Origin: an uncultured Pseudomonadales bacterium
GTDB lineage: Bacteria > Pseudomonadota > Gammaproteobacteria > Pseudomonadales > Azotimanducaceae
Length of the DNA: 58,463 nucleotides
Direction of reading: 5' to 3'
Assembly (NCBI GenBank): GCA_938036875.1
Contig: CALHVX010000126.1
Span: forward strand, 1-58,463
Part shown: positions 25,949 through 33,688 of the stretch, in pieces
Position numbering within the stretch: the stretch's first letter is position 1
How the letters are laid out: each line of letters opens with the position of its first letter
Notes under the pieces: generated by a model
What the model saw: the letters and a program-made list of their open reading frames with translations, nothing else
Database searches by the model: none
What the model was told of the DNA's origin: nothing
Made by a program: the position numbers and the translations under genes

Positions 25949-26135
25949 TCCCCGGTATGATCCACAGCCTCATTCGCCACAGCAAAGCCGGTACAGTGAT
26001 GCACCGGTAACGCTGGGTATTTGGTGAAGCTCGGATTAGTTTTAGCCAAATTGCACTGCCAAAACTTGGAGCCTCGGGCGCTAACCTTGGTGTTGGCGTG
26101 CTGGCATCCGCCGCAAAGCCCAACTAAGGCGGTGC

Positions 26136-27251
26136 TCAGACGACCATCTCCCCAGAGGTTGCGGCGGCAACAAAGTTTTCACGCAGAATTTGGTAACCCT
26201 GGATATCCGCATTGACAGCATCCAAGCCGTGCTCTAACACGTACGCATAGCTGCGTTGGAAGTCGGAGTAGGGCGCGTTGAGCAGCTTGTCCGAGTAATG
26301 TTTGTTGAACCGGCTGGTATCACCGCTCCCAAACCATTTACGCCCCGCTAGTGCGCGCGCTGCTTTCATGCCGATCAGTCCCATGCCGGCGTTGCGTGCG
26401 TGTTCGAGTACCGGGGCAAGCTCGGTTAAAGGCGGCGTGTTTTGCAGTAGCCCTTTGTTGTTCCAGTCGTACCAACCTGAGGGGGTTACCGCAATCATGG
26501 CTAGATCGTAACGGCCACTGTCGGCAGCAGCTTTAAGCACAGCGGCTGCATTTTCGTGTGTGCTTAGGCCTAGAAAGCGGGTTTTACCAGCGGCTTTGGC
26601 ACTCTCGAATGCTCGGTAAAACTCATCGCTGACAACTAAGGCAGGGTTGTTCGCTGCCATCATGTAGTAAGCGTCCACTTGCTCAACTCGCAGTTGGCTT
26701 AGGCTCTCATCTAGAATTTTGAGCCAGTTACGTGCAGCCTTTTCTGCAACCGCTGGGGTGAGCTCCGCGTGGGCATCCAGATCCACAAAGGTCATGGACT
26801 TGGAGATCAAAAACAACTTGTCCCGGTGTTGCTGTAAAAACGGAGCTAGATTCATCTCGGCGCTGTCGTAGTACCGTGAAGTGCCGACGTCAAAAGTGTT
26901 TACTCCAGCGTCTAGCGCTCGGTTGAGTAACTCATCCGCGCGCCGCCGAGAAAGCGCGGCGCCACAACCGTAGATAAGCCGACTACTCTTGTGGCCGGTG
27001 CGGCCTAGCGTGCGATACGCCATGGTTGGCCAGTGATCGCCATTGTCGACCGCTGCCTGAGCTTCTGAAACGGCGGCTTTAACGTTGCCACTGTGCAGCA
27101 AGCTTTGCCCGCCAACGCCAAGCATAGTGGCACCGCGTAGGAACTGGGTGAAGCGACGTCGTGACGGGGTTAGGGGTCGTGACGGGGTTAAGGGTCGTGA
27201 CGGGGTTAGGGGTCGTGACGGGTTGGATGGTTGTTCGTTACTCATTGGCAT
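26136..27251 (-). CDS. Tat-exported aldo/keto reductase-family protein
   Basis: 371 residues. The N-terminus has three copies of the six-residue unit SRPLTP, then SRRRFTQFLRG and a hydrophobic stretch: a twin-arginine export signal. The barrel follows with VNTFDVGTSRYYDSAEMNLA (Asp and Tyr of the AKR tetrad) and LFLISKSM (Lys). Where active AKRs have L-x-x-H after the next strand, this has VDAYYMMAANN, so the tetrad His appears absent. GLSTHENAAAVLKA and GMGLIGMKAA keep barrel motifs. The DNA of the repeat is an 18-bp tandem array. Reductase activity is therefore uncertain. Confidence 0.8.
   Translation of the reverse strand: MPMSNEQPSNPSRPLTPSRPLTPSRPLTPSRRRFTQFLRGATMLGVGGQSLLHSGNVKAAVSEAQAAVDNGDHWPTMAYRTLGRTGHKSSRLIYGCGAALSRRRADELLNRALDAGVNTFDVGTSRYYDSAEMNLAPFLQQHRDKLFLISKSMTFVDLDAHAELTPAVAEKAARNWLKILDESLSQLRVEQVDAYYMMAANNPALVVSDEFYRAFESAKAAGKTRFLGLSTHENAAAVLKAAADSGRYDLAMIAVTPSGWYDWNNKGLLQNTPPLTELAPVLEHARNAGMGLIGMKAARALAGRKWFGSGDTSRFNKHYSDKLLNAPYSDFQRSYAYVLEHGLDAVNADIQGYQILRENFVAAATSGEMVV
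27158..27222. repeat. 18-bp tandem repeat (about 3.5 copies) inside a Tat leader region
   Basis: The unit cgtgacggggttaggggt repeats from 27160 at 18-bp steps (27178, 27196, partial 27214) with one-base variants. It encodes (SRPLTP)n on the minus strand, so copy-number change keeps the reading frame. Confidence 0.85.
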
Positions 27252-27331
27252 TCCCCTGTGAGTTGAAACAAAAACTGATCGCCTAAGGTTGGCACAAAGT
27301 TCTAGCCGCTTGCTAGCCTAGGCTAATGCCG

Positions 27332-28849
27332 TTACTGATCGGTTGCCAGCCTTTGTGCTCGCAGGTCTTTGCGTCTTACCTTGCCTGCATCATCGCGCAG
27401 TGGCTCTTGGACGAACTCAACGGTTCGCGGAATCTTGTAGCGCACTAGGCGGTCGGCCAAAAACTCCAATAGCTTTGCCTCGGTTAATGACCCTGTGGGG
27501 GCATCAACAATAGCATGCACACTGTTACCTAAATCATTGTTCGGTAAGCCAATAACAGCGCTTGAGCGTACGCCTGGGCAAGCATCGATCGCCGCCTCTA
27601 CCTCCGCAGGGTAGATGTTTGCACCCCCACTCAAGATCATGTCGCTGAGGCGATCGGATAGATATAAGTAGCCGTCCGCATCGAAATGACCAAGATCGCC
27701 CAGGCTTTCCCAGCCACCTTCAATGGATTTAGCTTCCGCGCCAATGTAGCGGTAAGTGCTGCCTGGACCCGTGAGCGGGCGCATATATACCTCGCCAACC
27801 TCGCCAGTTGGCACTGGGTTACCTTGCTCGTCTAGCACAATCATTTCGCAGTGTGGCCCTGGTTTTCCAACCGAGCCTTTGTGTTGCAGCCAAGCCACCC
27901 CATCAATTGTGGTAGAGCCTTGTCCCTCGGTGCCGCCGTACAGCTCCCAAATTGTTTCTGCGCCTAGCCATTCGATGAAGGCCTCCTTGAGCCATGCGGG
28001 GCAAGGGGCCGCTAAGTGCCACAAAGTGCGCAACGATGCTAAAGAGTATTGTCCGCGAACCGCTTCGCCTAAATTCCAAACCCGTTGCATCATGGTTGGC
28101 ACCATATAGATGGTGTCCACTTGGTGGGCATCGATTAGAGCCAGCGTTGCTTGAGCATCAAATCTGGTAGTGACCACAACGGTGTTGCCTTTGAACAGTG
28201 CACCCATGCCCCACATAAAGGGGCCGTTGTGATACAGCGGCCCTGGAATGAGCACGCAACCGCCTTGGCTGAAGTTAAGTACTGGGGCATCGGGATCGGT
28301 GTCGGCTGCTTGTTTGGACACAATAAGTTTTGGGCGTCCGGTACTGCCACCGGAGGTCATGACCTTAAAGGATTCTGCGGTCATGGGTTTCAACGGGGCG
28401 GTGCTAGTGGCATCTAAACTAAGGGTGTCTACATATCCCGCGGCCACGCTTGCCACCTTGGGGTATTCTCCTTCGGGGACACCAACCACCAAACTTGGCT
28501 GGGCAAGCTCGATGATTTGGTCGCGCTCAATTTTGGGTAGTCGTGCCGATACGGGCTGTGGGGTTGCACCCAGCTTCCATGTGGCAAAGCAGGCGCTGAA
28601 ATACTCGATGCTGTTGGGTAGGCCAATGGTGACAAAGTCATTGGGCTTGACCCCAAGCGCGGCGTAGGCGCGGGCTAATGCGTTGGTTTGTGCGTCCAGT
28701 TCGGCCCAGGTTATCTGATCTGTGTCATGTACGATCGCGACCCGCTCAGGTTGTTTGCGAACCCAATAGCCGATGATCTGACTCAAGCTGATTCGACCCT
28801 GGTGTACCTCGATATCTACCTTGGTGTTTGCCACGATATTCTCCCCCAT
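27332..28849 (-). CDS. AMP-dependent acid-CoA ligase (acyl-CoA synthetase)
   Basis: 505 residues of the ANL superfamily. Motifs in order: MTSGGSTGRPKLIVSK (P-loop for ATP), LYGGTEGQGST (A5), GDLGHFDADGYLYLSDRLSD (A7/A8 hinge), MILSGGANIYPAEVEAAI, and a C-terminal DAGKVRRKDL (catalytic Lys). It activates a carboxylic acid with ATP and CoA. General layout resembles BaiB-like and other bile/aromatic/terpenoid acid ligases, but the substrate is not decided by sequence. It lies alone on the minus strand, divergent from the lipoprotein gene. Confidence 0.88.
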   Translation of the reverse strand: MGENIVANTKVDIEVHQGRISLSQIIGYWVRKQPERVAIVHDTDQITWAELDAQTNALARAYAALGVKPNDFVTIGLPNSIEYFSACFATWKLGATPQPVSARLPKIERDQIIELAQPSLVVGVPEGEYPKVASVAAGYVDTLSLDATSTAPLKPMTAESFKVMTSGGSTGRPKLIVSKQAADTDPDAPVLNFSQGGCVLIPGPLYHNGPFMWGMGALFKGNTVVVTTRFDAQATLALIDAHQVDTIYMVPTMMQRVWNLGEAVRGQYSLASLRTLWHLAAPCPAWLKEAFIEWLGAETIWELYGGTEGQGSTTIDGVAWLQHKGSVGKPGPHCEMIVLDEQGNPVPTGEVGEVYMRPLTGPGSTYRYIGAEAKSIEGGWESLGDLGHFDADGYLYLSDRLSDMILSGGANIYPAEVEAAIDACPGVRSSAVIGLPNNDLGNSVHAIVDAPTGSLTEAKLLEFLADRLVRYKIPRTVEFVQEPLRDDAGKVRRKDLRAQRLATDQ

Positions 28850-28965
28850 AGATCCGCTTCTTTGCTCTGAGATTCTTTGCCGAATAGGTTACATTGTTTT
28901 CTGACGTGAGTGGGTGTGAGCCACAAGGATTGAATCAGCACCGTTGTTGGCGCACAAGGTTATGA

Positions 28966-29892
28966 ATGATTAAACGTTTTCTTGCGAATCCTAGCTTGCT
29001 GAGTTGGTATGCGGGGCTTGTCATCGGCATGCTCTTACTTGCGGCTTGCGAACCCGGAAGGCCTGCCAGAGGCCCGCAGAATGCCCCCGTGGAGCAAGTT
29101 GCCATGGGTCGATATGACTTGGCCTCGGCACAACTGGCGCCGCTCAGCCAAGCCGATTTCCAGGAGGCGCTGCAGGCCTTAGCGCAACAACCGCCTAGGG
29201 GTATGCAAGTTGCACTGCTAAAAGCCCAACCCGAGGATGTTAGCGCCGATCTGTTGCTGGTAACCCTTAGGGTAGACGACTACCAGGCGGGTCTGGTTGA
29301 GCCCGCGCTAGGTACCAACGAAGTCTCAGGCAGTGAGTTGCTGCAAGGTCGCGTCGAGGGCTGGCCGGCGGATCGCTCCGTTATTTTAGGTAGCTTCTTT
29401 GTGGCTGGCTTTGCACCTTTGGAGCCTCTGGGGCTACTGCAGATTAGCGGGCGAGATGTAGGCCCGTTGCAGCCGCATGGCTACACCCGCATTTTGGGTG
29501 TTTCGCGCCAGGGCTTGGGGGTTGTGCACCGTGGAGCGTTTCATCGGGGGCTCTTCGCTTCGGCGGTCCAGGTTGGGCCTGGCATTGTTGAGGGTGGCAA
29601 GCTGGATATCAATGAAACCGAACGCCGTTTACCCACTTATCTGCGTAGCTTTGTTGGTGCCTGTGGGGATCGTGCCTTGCTCGGCGTGAGTTTTGCTAGG
29701 CTACACCTCTATGACGTGGGGCAGCGCCTGCAAGGCTGGTTAACCGCGCAAAACTTAGCCTGTGATGAGGTGGCTAACCTCAGTGGCGACCGAGAAACCT
29801 TGTTGGTACTACCTCACAGAGATGGCAAGGGGCTGTTGGTTTACGGTGACTTGAACGCGCCAAAAACCGCACTGCTCGGGTTTCAGCGCTAG
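28966..29892 (+). CDS. Lipoprotein with phosphodiester glycosidase (NAGPA/DUF2233)-like domain
   Basis: 308 residues. Lipobox LLLAAC with Cys at about residue 28 marks an outer- or inner-membrane lipoprotein. The C-terminal part follows the NAGPA-like order: SAVQVGPGIVEGGKLDI, a TYLRSFVGACGDRALLGVS strand, LHLYDVGQRLQGWLTAQNLA, CDEVANLSGDRETLLVLP. The usual closing LDGG.S motif is replaced by LSGDRET, so catalytic competence is doubtful. An early VSADLLLVTLRV strand also fits the family. Substrate unknown. Its stop is followed about 30 nt later by a separate promoter for a small leader unit. Confidence 0.7.
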   Translation: MIKRFLANPSLLSWYAGLVIGMLLLAACEPGRPARGPQNAPVEQVAMGRYDLASAQLAPLSQADFQEALQALAQQPPRGMQVALLKAQPEDVSADLLLVTLRVDDYQAGLVEPALGTNEVSGSELLQGRVEGWPADRSVILGSFFVAGFAPLEPLGLLQISGRDVGPLQPHGYTRILGVSRQGLGVVHRGAFHRGLFASAVQVGPGIVEGGKLDINETERRLPTYLRSFVGACGDRALLGVSFARLHLYDVGQRLQGWLTAQNLACDEVANLSGDRETLLVLPHRDGKGLLVYGDLNAPKTALLGFQR

Positions 29893-29924
29893 GCAAAGAG
29901 CAATATTGATGACGAAGATATCGC

Positions 29925-29953
29925 TTGCGGCATGGCGTCTGGCTTCCTATAGT
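29925..29953 (+). promoter_or_regulatory. Sigma-70-type promoter for small leader transcript
   Basis: TTGCGG (29925-29930), a 17-bp spacer, then TATAGT (29948-29953). This is a near-consensus arrangement with ideal spacing, placed about 38 nt before an 11-codon open reading frame with a full-strength ribosome site. Confidence 0.6.
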
Positions 29954-29990
29954 TCCTGCGTGTTAAGTGGGAAATAAAAGGAGGTGATTA

Positions 29991-30026
29991 ATGTCTATCC
30001 GTTGCGCTCGAGAGGGCAATCAATAG
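29991..30026 (+). CDS. 11-codon leader peptide ORF (MSIRCAREGNQ)
   Basis: A short reading frame MSIRCAREGNQ-stop, preceded by AAAGGAGGTGATTA. The AAGGAGGTGAT part pairs base for base with the 16S rRNA 3' end, far stronger than any other start in this window, and has the ideal 6-nt gap to ATG. The 3' part of the ORF (GGGCAAT, 30014-30020) pairs with ATTGCCC (30028-30034), just past the stop. Together with the following terminator this looks like a leader peptide of an attenuator for the M50 protease gene, or a small independent transcript. The peptide itself is unknown to me. Confidence 0.55.
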   Translation: MSIRCAREGNQ

Positions 30027-30056
30027 CATTGCCCCAAACAAGGGCTATACGGGGGG
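30014..30056 (+). promoter_or_regulatory. Mutually exclusive RNA pairings (anti-/terminator switch)
   Basis: Region 1 GGGCAAT (30014-30020) pairs with region 2 ATTGCCC (30028-30034). Region 2's GCCCC (30031-30035) can instead pair with the G-run 30051-30056, which forms the left arm of the terminator. A ribosome held near the leader stop (30024-30026) would cover region 1 and free region 2 to block the terminator. Read from base complementarity only. Confidence 0.45.
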
Positions 30057-30079
30057 CCGGCGCAAGTCGGCCCTTTTTT
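30054..30079 (+). terminator. Rho-independent terminator after leader peptide
   Basis: Stem GGGCCGGC / GTCGGCCC (8 bp, one G-T) with GCAA tetraloop, followed by TTTTTT (30074-30079). Classic intrinsic terminator, 44 nt ahead of the M50 protease start. Confidence 0.85.
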
Positions 30080-30122
30080 ATTGCCTAAGGTCTTTTGTTC
30101 CACTTTCCCTGCCTAGAGACGA

Positions 30123-31214
30123 ATGCAGCAACTCTTTGAATTTAGCCACGCAAGCCAAGAAATCGCCTTGTTTCGTGACGAAGCATTGGCGGTGGACGTT
30201 GTCTTGGTGGATGGGGTTGAGCTGTCTCGAGTGACGTCCTCACCTGGATTGGGCGGCGAGCACCGGTTCAACCTGCCTGCTGTTGGTTTGGTCAATCTTA
30301 GGTGGCAGATAGCGCAAGATGGGGCGAGTGTTAGCTATGGTTTGGCGCAGCAAGAGGTTGTGCTGCATCGCGCGGTGAGACCTCTGATTGCCCCCCTAGA
30401 AATGGCGGATGCGACAATGCCGGAACCGGCGCAGGTCGCATCCACCCAGCCTAAGCGCGCCAGCTGGATACCCTTAGTTGGTGCGATTTTCAAGCTGTCG
30501 AAGAGTGCGGGTGCAATAAAAGTGGCGTTGGCCGGTGCGAGCTTTGCTAGCTGGTCCTTGCTCACTGACTGGCGTTTTGCCGCGATTCTCATTGCCATTA
30601 TTGTCTTTCATGAATACGGACACGTCCGGGCAATGCGTGCTTGTGGCATTCCAACAAAAGGGTTGTACTTAATCCCCTTCTTCGGCGGCGTGGCGATCGG
30701 CGATCAAGCACGTAGTTATTGGCACGAGGTCTACGTGTCGATGATGGGGCCGGTATTTGGTTTGCTGATGACGGTTGTTGCTTTGCTGGGGTATTGGTTG
30801 ATTGATAGCCAGCTTCTCGGCTTGGTCGCTTCTTACTCGGCGTTGATAAACTTGTTTAACTTGCTGCCCATCTACCCGCTGGATGGCGGGCATGTGCTGA
30901 AAGCGGTCGCTGTATCGGCTAGCCCCAAGCGCAGCGTCATTGGTTTGCTGTTGTTCAGTGCAGCAGGTTTTGCCGCGGCGGTGCATTTTAACTTGCATTT
31001 GCTGAGCTTTTTTCTCGTTCTCGGGGTGGTTGACCTGCTGCTGACTCGGTCCAGCCTAGTGAACAGTGAGGTTACCCCAATGCGTGGCTACGCCATGCTG
31101 GTCTCTTTGCTTTGGTACCTTGTGGTGGTGGCGAGTTTTGTTGGCATTATCTTGTATCTGGTTGAGCAGGGGGTACCCGGATCTGAGATACCAAAGCTGA
31201 TCTTAACGGATTGA
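30123..31214 (+). CDS. Site-2 protease (M50) family membrane metalloprotease
   Basis: 363 residues. A soluble N-terminal domain of about 130 residues precedes membrane segments. The zinc site HEYGH is at about residue 163 in FHEYGHVRAMRACGI, and the third ligand motif is LLPIYPLDGGHVL near residue 254. FFGGVAIGDQAR lies between, as in M50 proteins. Intramembrane cleavage of a regulator or membrane protein is the family role; the target is unknown. The ribosome site (AGAGACGA) is weak. It sits directly behind a leader peptide and terminator that may control it. Confidence 0.87.
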   Translation: MQQLFEFSHASQEIALFRDEALAVDVVLVDGVELSRVTSSPGLGGEHRFNLPAVGLVNLRWQIAQDGASVSYGLAQQEVVLHRAVRPLIAPLEMADATMPEPAQVASTQPKRASWIPLVGAIFKLSKSAGAIKVALAGASFASWSLLTDWRFAAILIAIIVFHEYGHVRAMRACGIPTKGLYLIPFFGGVAIGDQARSYWHEVYVSMMGPVFGLLMTVVALLGYWLIDSQLLGLVASYSALINLFNLLPIYPLDGGHVLKAVAVSASPKRSVIGLLLFSAAGFAAAVHFNLHLLSFFLVLGVVDLLLTRSSLVNSEVTPMRGYAMLVSLLWYLVVVASFVGIILYLVEQGVPGSEIPKLILTD

Positions 31215-31303
31215 TCTGGAGTGCCCCTATCTTAAGTTGTTAGGGCGCACAGAGTTTTTCATACTTAGGTCTTAGGCCTGTGGTTTAGGCTTTTCTTGAG
31301 GGG

Positions 31304-32902
31304 ATGGTGGTGTTTGCAATTCGATATTTACCCTTTGCGGCGGTGGTGCTGCTGACCGCGGCCGGTGGTCTTGGCGTGCTGTCCATGCCCAATTTGTTGC
31401 TAGCCGTGCTGGGGGTGCTTAGCGCTGTTGGGATGTACGACTTAGTTCAGCAGCGGCATAGTCTGACCCACATCTATCCGCTGGTAGGCCACCTGCGTCG
31501 CCTGGCAGAGTCTGTGCGACCGCAAATACACCAGTACTTTGTTGAGAGCGATATCGAGGGCAAGCCGTACGACCGCAATCAGCGTTCCCTAATCTATCAG
31601 CGTGCTAAGCAGCAAACCTCATCCCACCCATTCGGGACAGAACGGGATGTGCTTAGCAATGGTTATGAGTGGGTAAACCATTCTTTGGTACCCAAACACG
31701 TAGAGCATGTGGAGAGCACGGTACAGATAGGCAACGCATCGTGCAGTGCACCTTATCGTTCTTCCATGTTGAATATATCCGCAATGAGCTTTGGCTCGTT
31801 GAGCGCAGCGGCTATCGAGGCGCTCAATCGTGGTGCGGCGCTAGGCGGTTTTGCACATGATACGGGTGAGGGTGCAATAAGCCCTTACCACGAAAGCGGT
31901 AAGGGGGATTTGATTTGGGAGATAGGCACTGGCTACTTCGGGTGTCGTGCAGCGGACGGCGGGTTTGATCCAGACCTTTTCCAAGCCAAGGCCAAGTTGC
32001 CGCAAGTGAAGATGGTTGAGATCAAATTATCTCAAGGTGCCAAGCCCGGACACGGTGGATTGCTACCTGGGGCCAAGGTGACGGCAGAGATTGCGGCTAC
32101 CCGAGGCATTCCCGTAGCCCAAGATTGCCTGTCACCGGCGCATCATCAAACCTTTTCTACACCCCAAGGGCTGCTGGATTTTGTGGCTCAACTGCGCACG
32201 CTTAGTGGTGGTAAGCCGGTTGGGTTCAAGCTTTGCATTGGCCACCGCTGGGAGTTTATGGCGATTTGCAAAGCCATGCTCGCCAGCAAGATCTACCCAG
32301 ACTTTATTGTGATTGATGGCAATGAGGGTGGCACCGGTGCGGCGCCGGTTGAGTTTACAGATCACGTTGGTACGCCACTGCGGGACGGACTGCTGTTTGC
32401 GCGTAACGCGTTGGTTGGTTGCGGTTTAAAGGAGCACATTCGCCTTGGTGCTAGCGGCAAGATTGCGTCCGGCTTTGATATGGCCGTGTGTATGGCATTG
32501 GGTGCGGATTGGTGTAACGCGGCACGCGGGTTTATGTTTGCGCTGGGTTGCTTGCAGTCTCAGCATTGTCATACCAACCATTGTCCGGTTGGTATCGCCA
32601 CGCAGGACCCCATGCGTCAGCGCGGGCTAGACATTGGGGATAAGAGCCAGCGGGTGGCGAACTTTCATGAAGCCACGGTTAAAGCGCTGGTTGAGATAAC
32701 GGGCGCGGTTGGATTGAGTCACCCCCACGAGCTGCAACCCCACCACTTCTTTCACCGCAGCTCGTCGCGTGAATCCATTTTGCTCAGCGAAACCTATCAA
32801 TTGCTTGCACCTGGCGAGCTACTTGAAGGGCCACGTTCGCCCGCTTGGGAGCGAATCTGGGGCCGTGCAAGCGCGGATAATTTCTCTAGAATAAGTAATT
32901 AA
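31304..32902 (+). CDS. FMN-binding glutamate synthase family protein
   Basis: 532 residues. Two N-terminal membrane helices (YLPFAAVVLLTAAGGLGVLS and the next) are followed by a GltS-type FMN barrel: NISAMSFGSLSAAAIEALNR, GFAHDTGEGAISPYH, VEIKLSQGAKPGHGG, DFIVIDGNEGGTGAAP, and the Cys-rich CLQSQHCHTNHCPVGIATQD that would hold an Fe-S cluster. Stand-alone members lack the glutaminase domain and their reaction is unproven. ATG 31304 directly follows GAGGGG, so GTG 31310 with a 6-nt gap may be the real start. Confidence 0.88.
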   Translation: MVVFAIRYLPFAAVVLLTAAGGLGVLSMPNLLLAVLGVLSAVGMYDLVQQRHSLTHIYPLVGHLRRLAESVRPQIHQYFVESDIEGKPYDRNQRSLIYQRAKQQTSSHPFGTERDVLSNGYEWVNHSLVPKHVEHVESTVQIGNASCSAPYRSSMLNISAMSFGSLSAAAIEALNRGAALGGFAHDTGEGAISPYHESGKGDLIWEIGTGYFGCRAADGGFDPDLFQAKAKLPQVKMVEIKLSQGAKPGHGGLLPGAKVTAEIAATRGIPVAQDCLSPAHHQTFSTPQGLLDFVAQLRTLSGGKPVGFKLCIGHRWEFMAICKAMLASKIYPDFIVIDGNEGGTGAAPVEFTDHVGTPLRDGLLFARNALVGCGLKEHIRLGASGKIASGFDMAVCMALGADWCNAARGFMFALGCLQSQHCHTNHCPVGIATQDPMRQRGLDIGDKSQRVANFHEATVKALVEITGAVGLSHPHELQPHHFFHRSSSRESILLSETYQLLAPGELLEGPRSPAWERIWGRASADNFSRISN

Positions 32903-33055
32903 TATCAATATGTTACCGATTCTTTACGAAAACCTTGTAAAGCCTTGTTGTGCAGAGCAAAGATACGTAAGCATTGCGTAAAAGCCATAGCGCACAGGCG
33001 GCTGCATCGCTAAAATGTGTCGCTCTAGATGTGAACACTCAGGTGCATAACCCCA

Positions 33056-33688
33056 ATGAAGTTAGTCAAAGATACATCGCTCACAGGCTCGCCAACTTCG
33101 GTTGCAGGATTGGCCGCGCGTGATGATCGATGCTCAGGCTTTAAGGGGTTGCTTGTCGTGAGTGCAACGGGGCTGTTGCTGAGTTTGCCGGTTCAGGCCA
33201 AGCCGATATCTGGGTGCTTGGTGCAAGAAGCAGATTTGCTAGACCCTACGTCTTGCTTGTCACCGCCAGAGCGCTTGACCTCAACACGGCCTTCCAACCA
33301 GAGCACGGTGGTTACCGAACGCGATAAAGTCGCAAGGGTAACTTTGGACAACATCGATTCGGGTTCCGGTGGTGTTGCGCGATCAGGTACAGGCTCAACC
33401 AACTACGCCAATTGCTCTGCCCTGCGTGGTACCCACGAAGCCCAGAGCCTCATGTTGAAGTCCATCCAGAAGCAATTGGTGTCTGTTGAGCGTGACCGTC
33501 GTTCAGCAAAAGGCACGCTCAGGTCGCTACGCAGTAGTGGTGCAGATGAAGCGCAGTTGTCCTCGGCTGCCTCTCGTCTAACTAAGATCAATGCGGTGTG
33601 GAGCGTCTTGAAAGGGGATGTTGAGAAGCGAACCAAAAGCTTCAACAACAGCATGTCGCGCTTAACTAAGGCGTGTCTTCGAGGTTAA
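33056..33688 (+). CDS. Hypothetical exported protein with C-terminal coiled coil
   Basis: 210 residues. A hydrophobic stretch FKGLLVVSATGLLLSLPVQA ends in an AQA-K cleavage site after an unusually long polar N-terminus. The middle is Ser/Thr/Gly-rich with four Cys (SGCLVQE, PTSCLSPP, NYANCSAL, KACLRG). The last 90 residues are helical and charged (LKSIQKQLVSVERDRRSAKG, LTKINAVWSVLKGDVEKR), probably a coiled coil. I do not recognise the family. Its 3' end overlaps the convergent FHA-like gene by 23 bp. Confidence 0.6.
   Translation: MKLVKDTSLTGSPTSVAGLAARDDRCSGFKGLLVVSATGLLLSLPVQAKPISGCLVQEADLLDPTSCLSPPERLTSTRPSNQSTVVTERDKVARVTLDNIDSGSGGVARSGTGSTNYANCSALRGTHEAQSLMLKSIQKQLVSVERDRRSAKGTLRSLRSSGADEAQLSSAASRLTKINAVWSVLKGDVEKRTKSFNNSMSRLTKACLRG

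Noticed and set aside
27158-27222. CRISPR-like array
   Set aside because: 18-bp units are contiguous without spacers and lie in frame inside a coding sequence.
32918-32945. CTTTAC/GTAAAG repeat after the glutamate-synthase-like gene
   Set aside because: Only 6-bp arms and AT-rich; too weak to call an operator or terminator.
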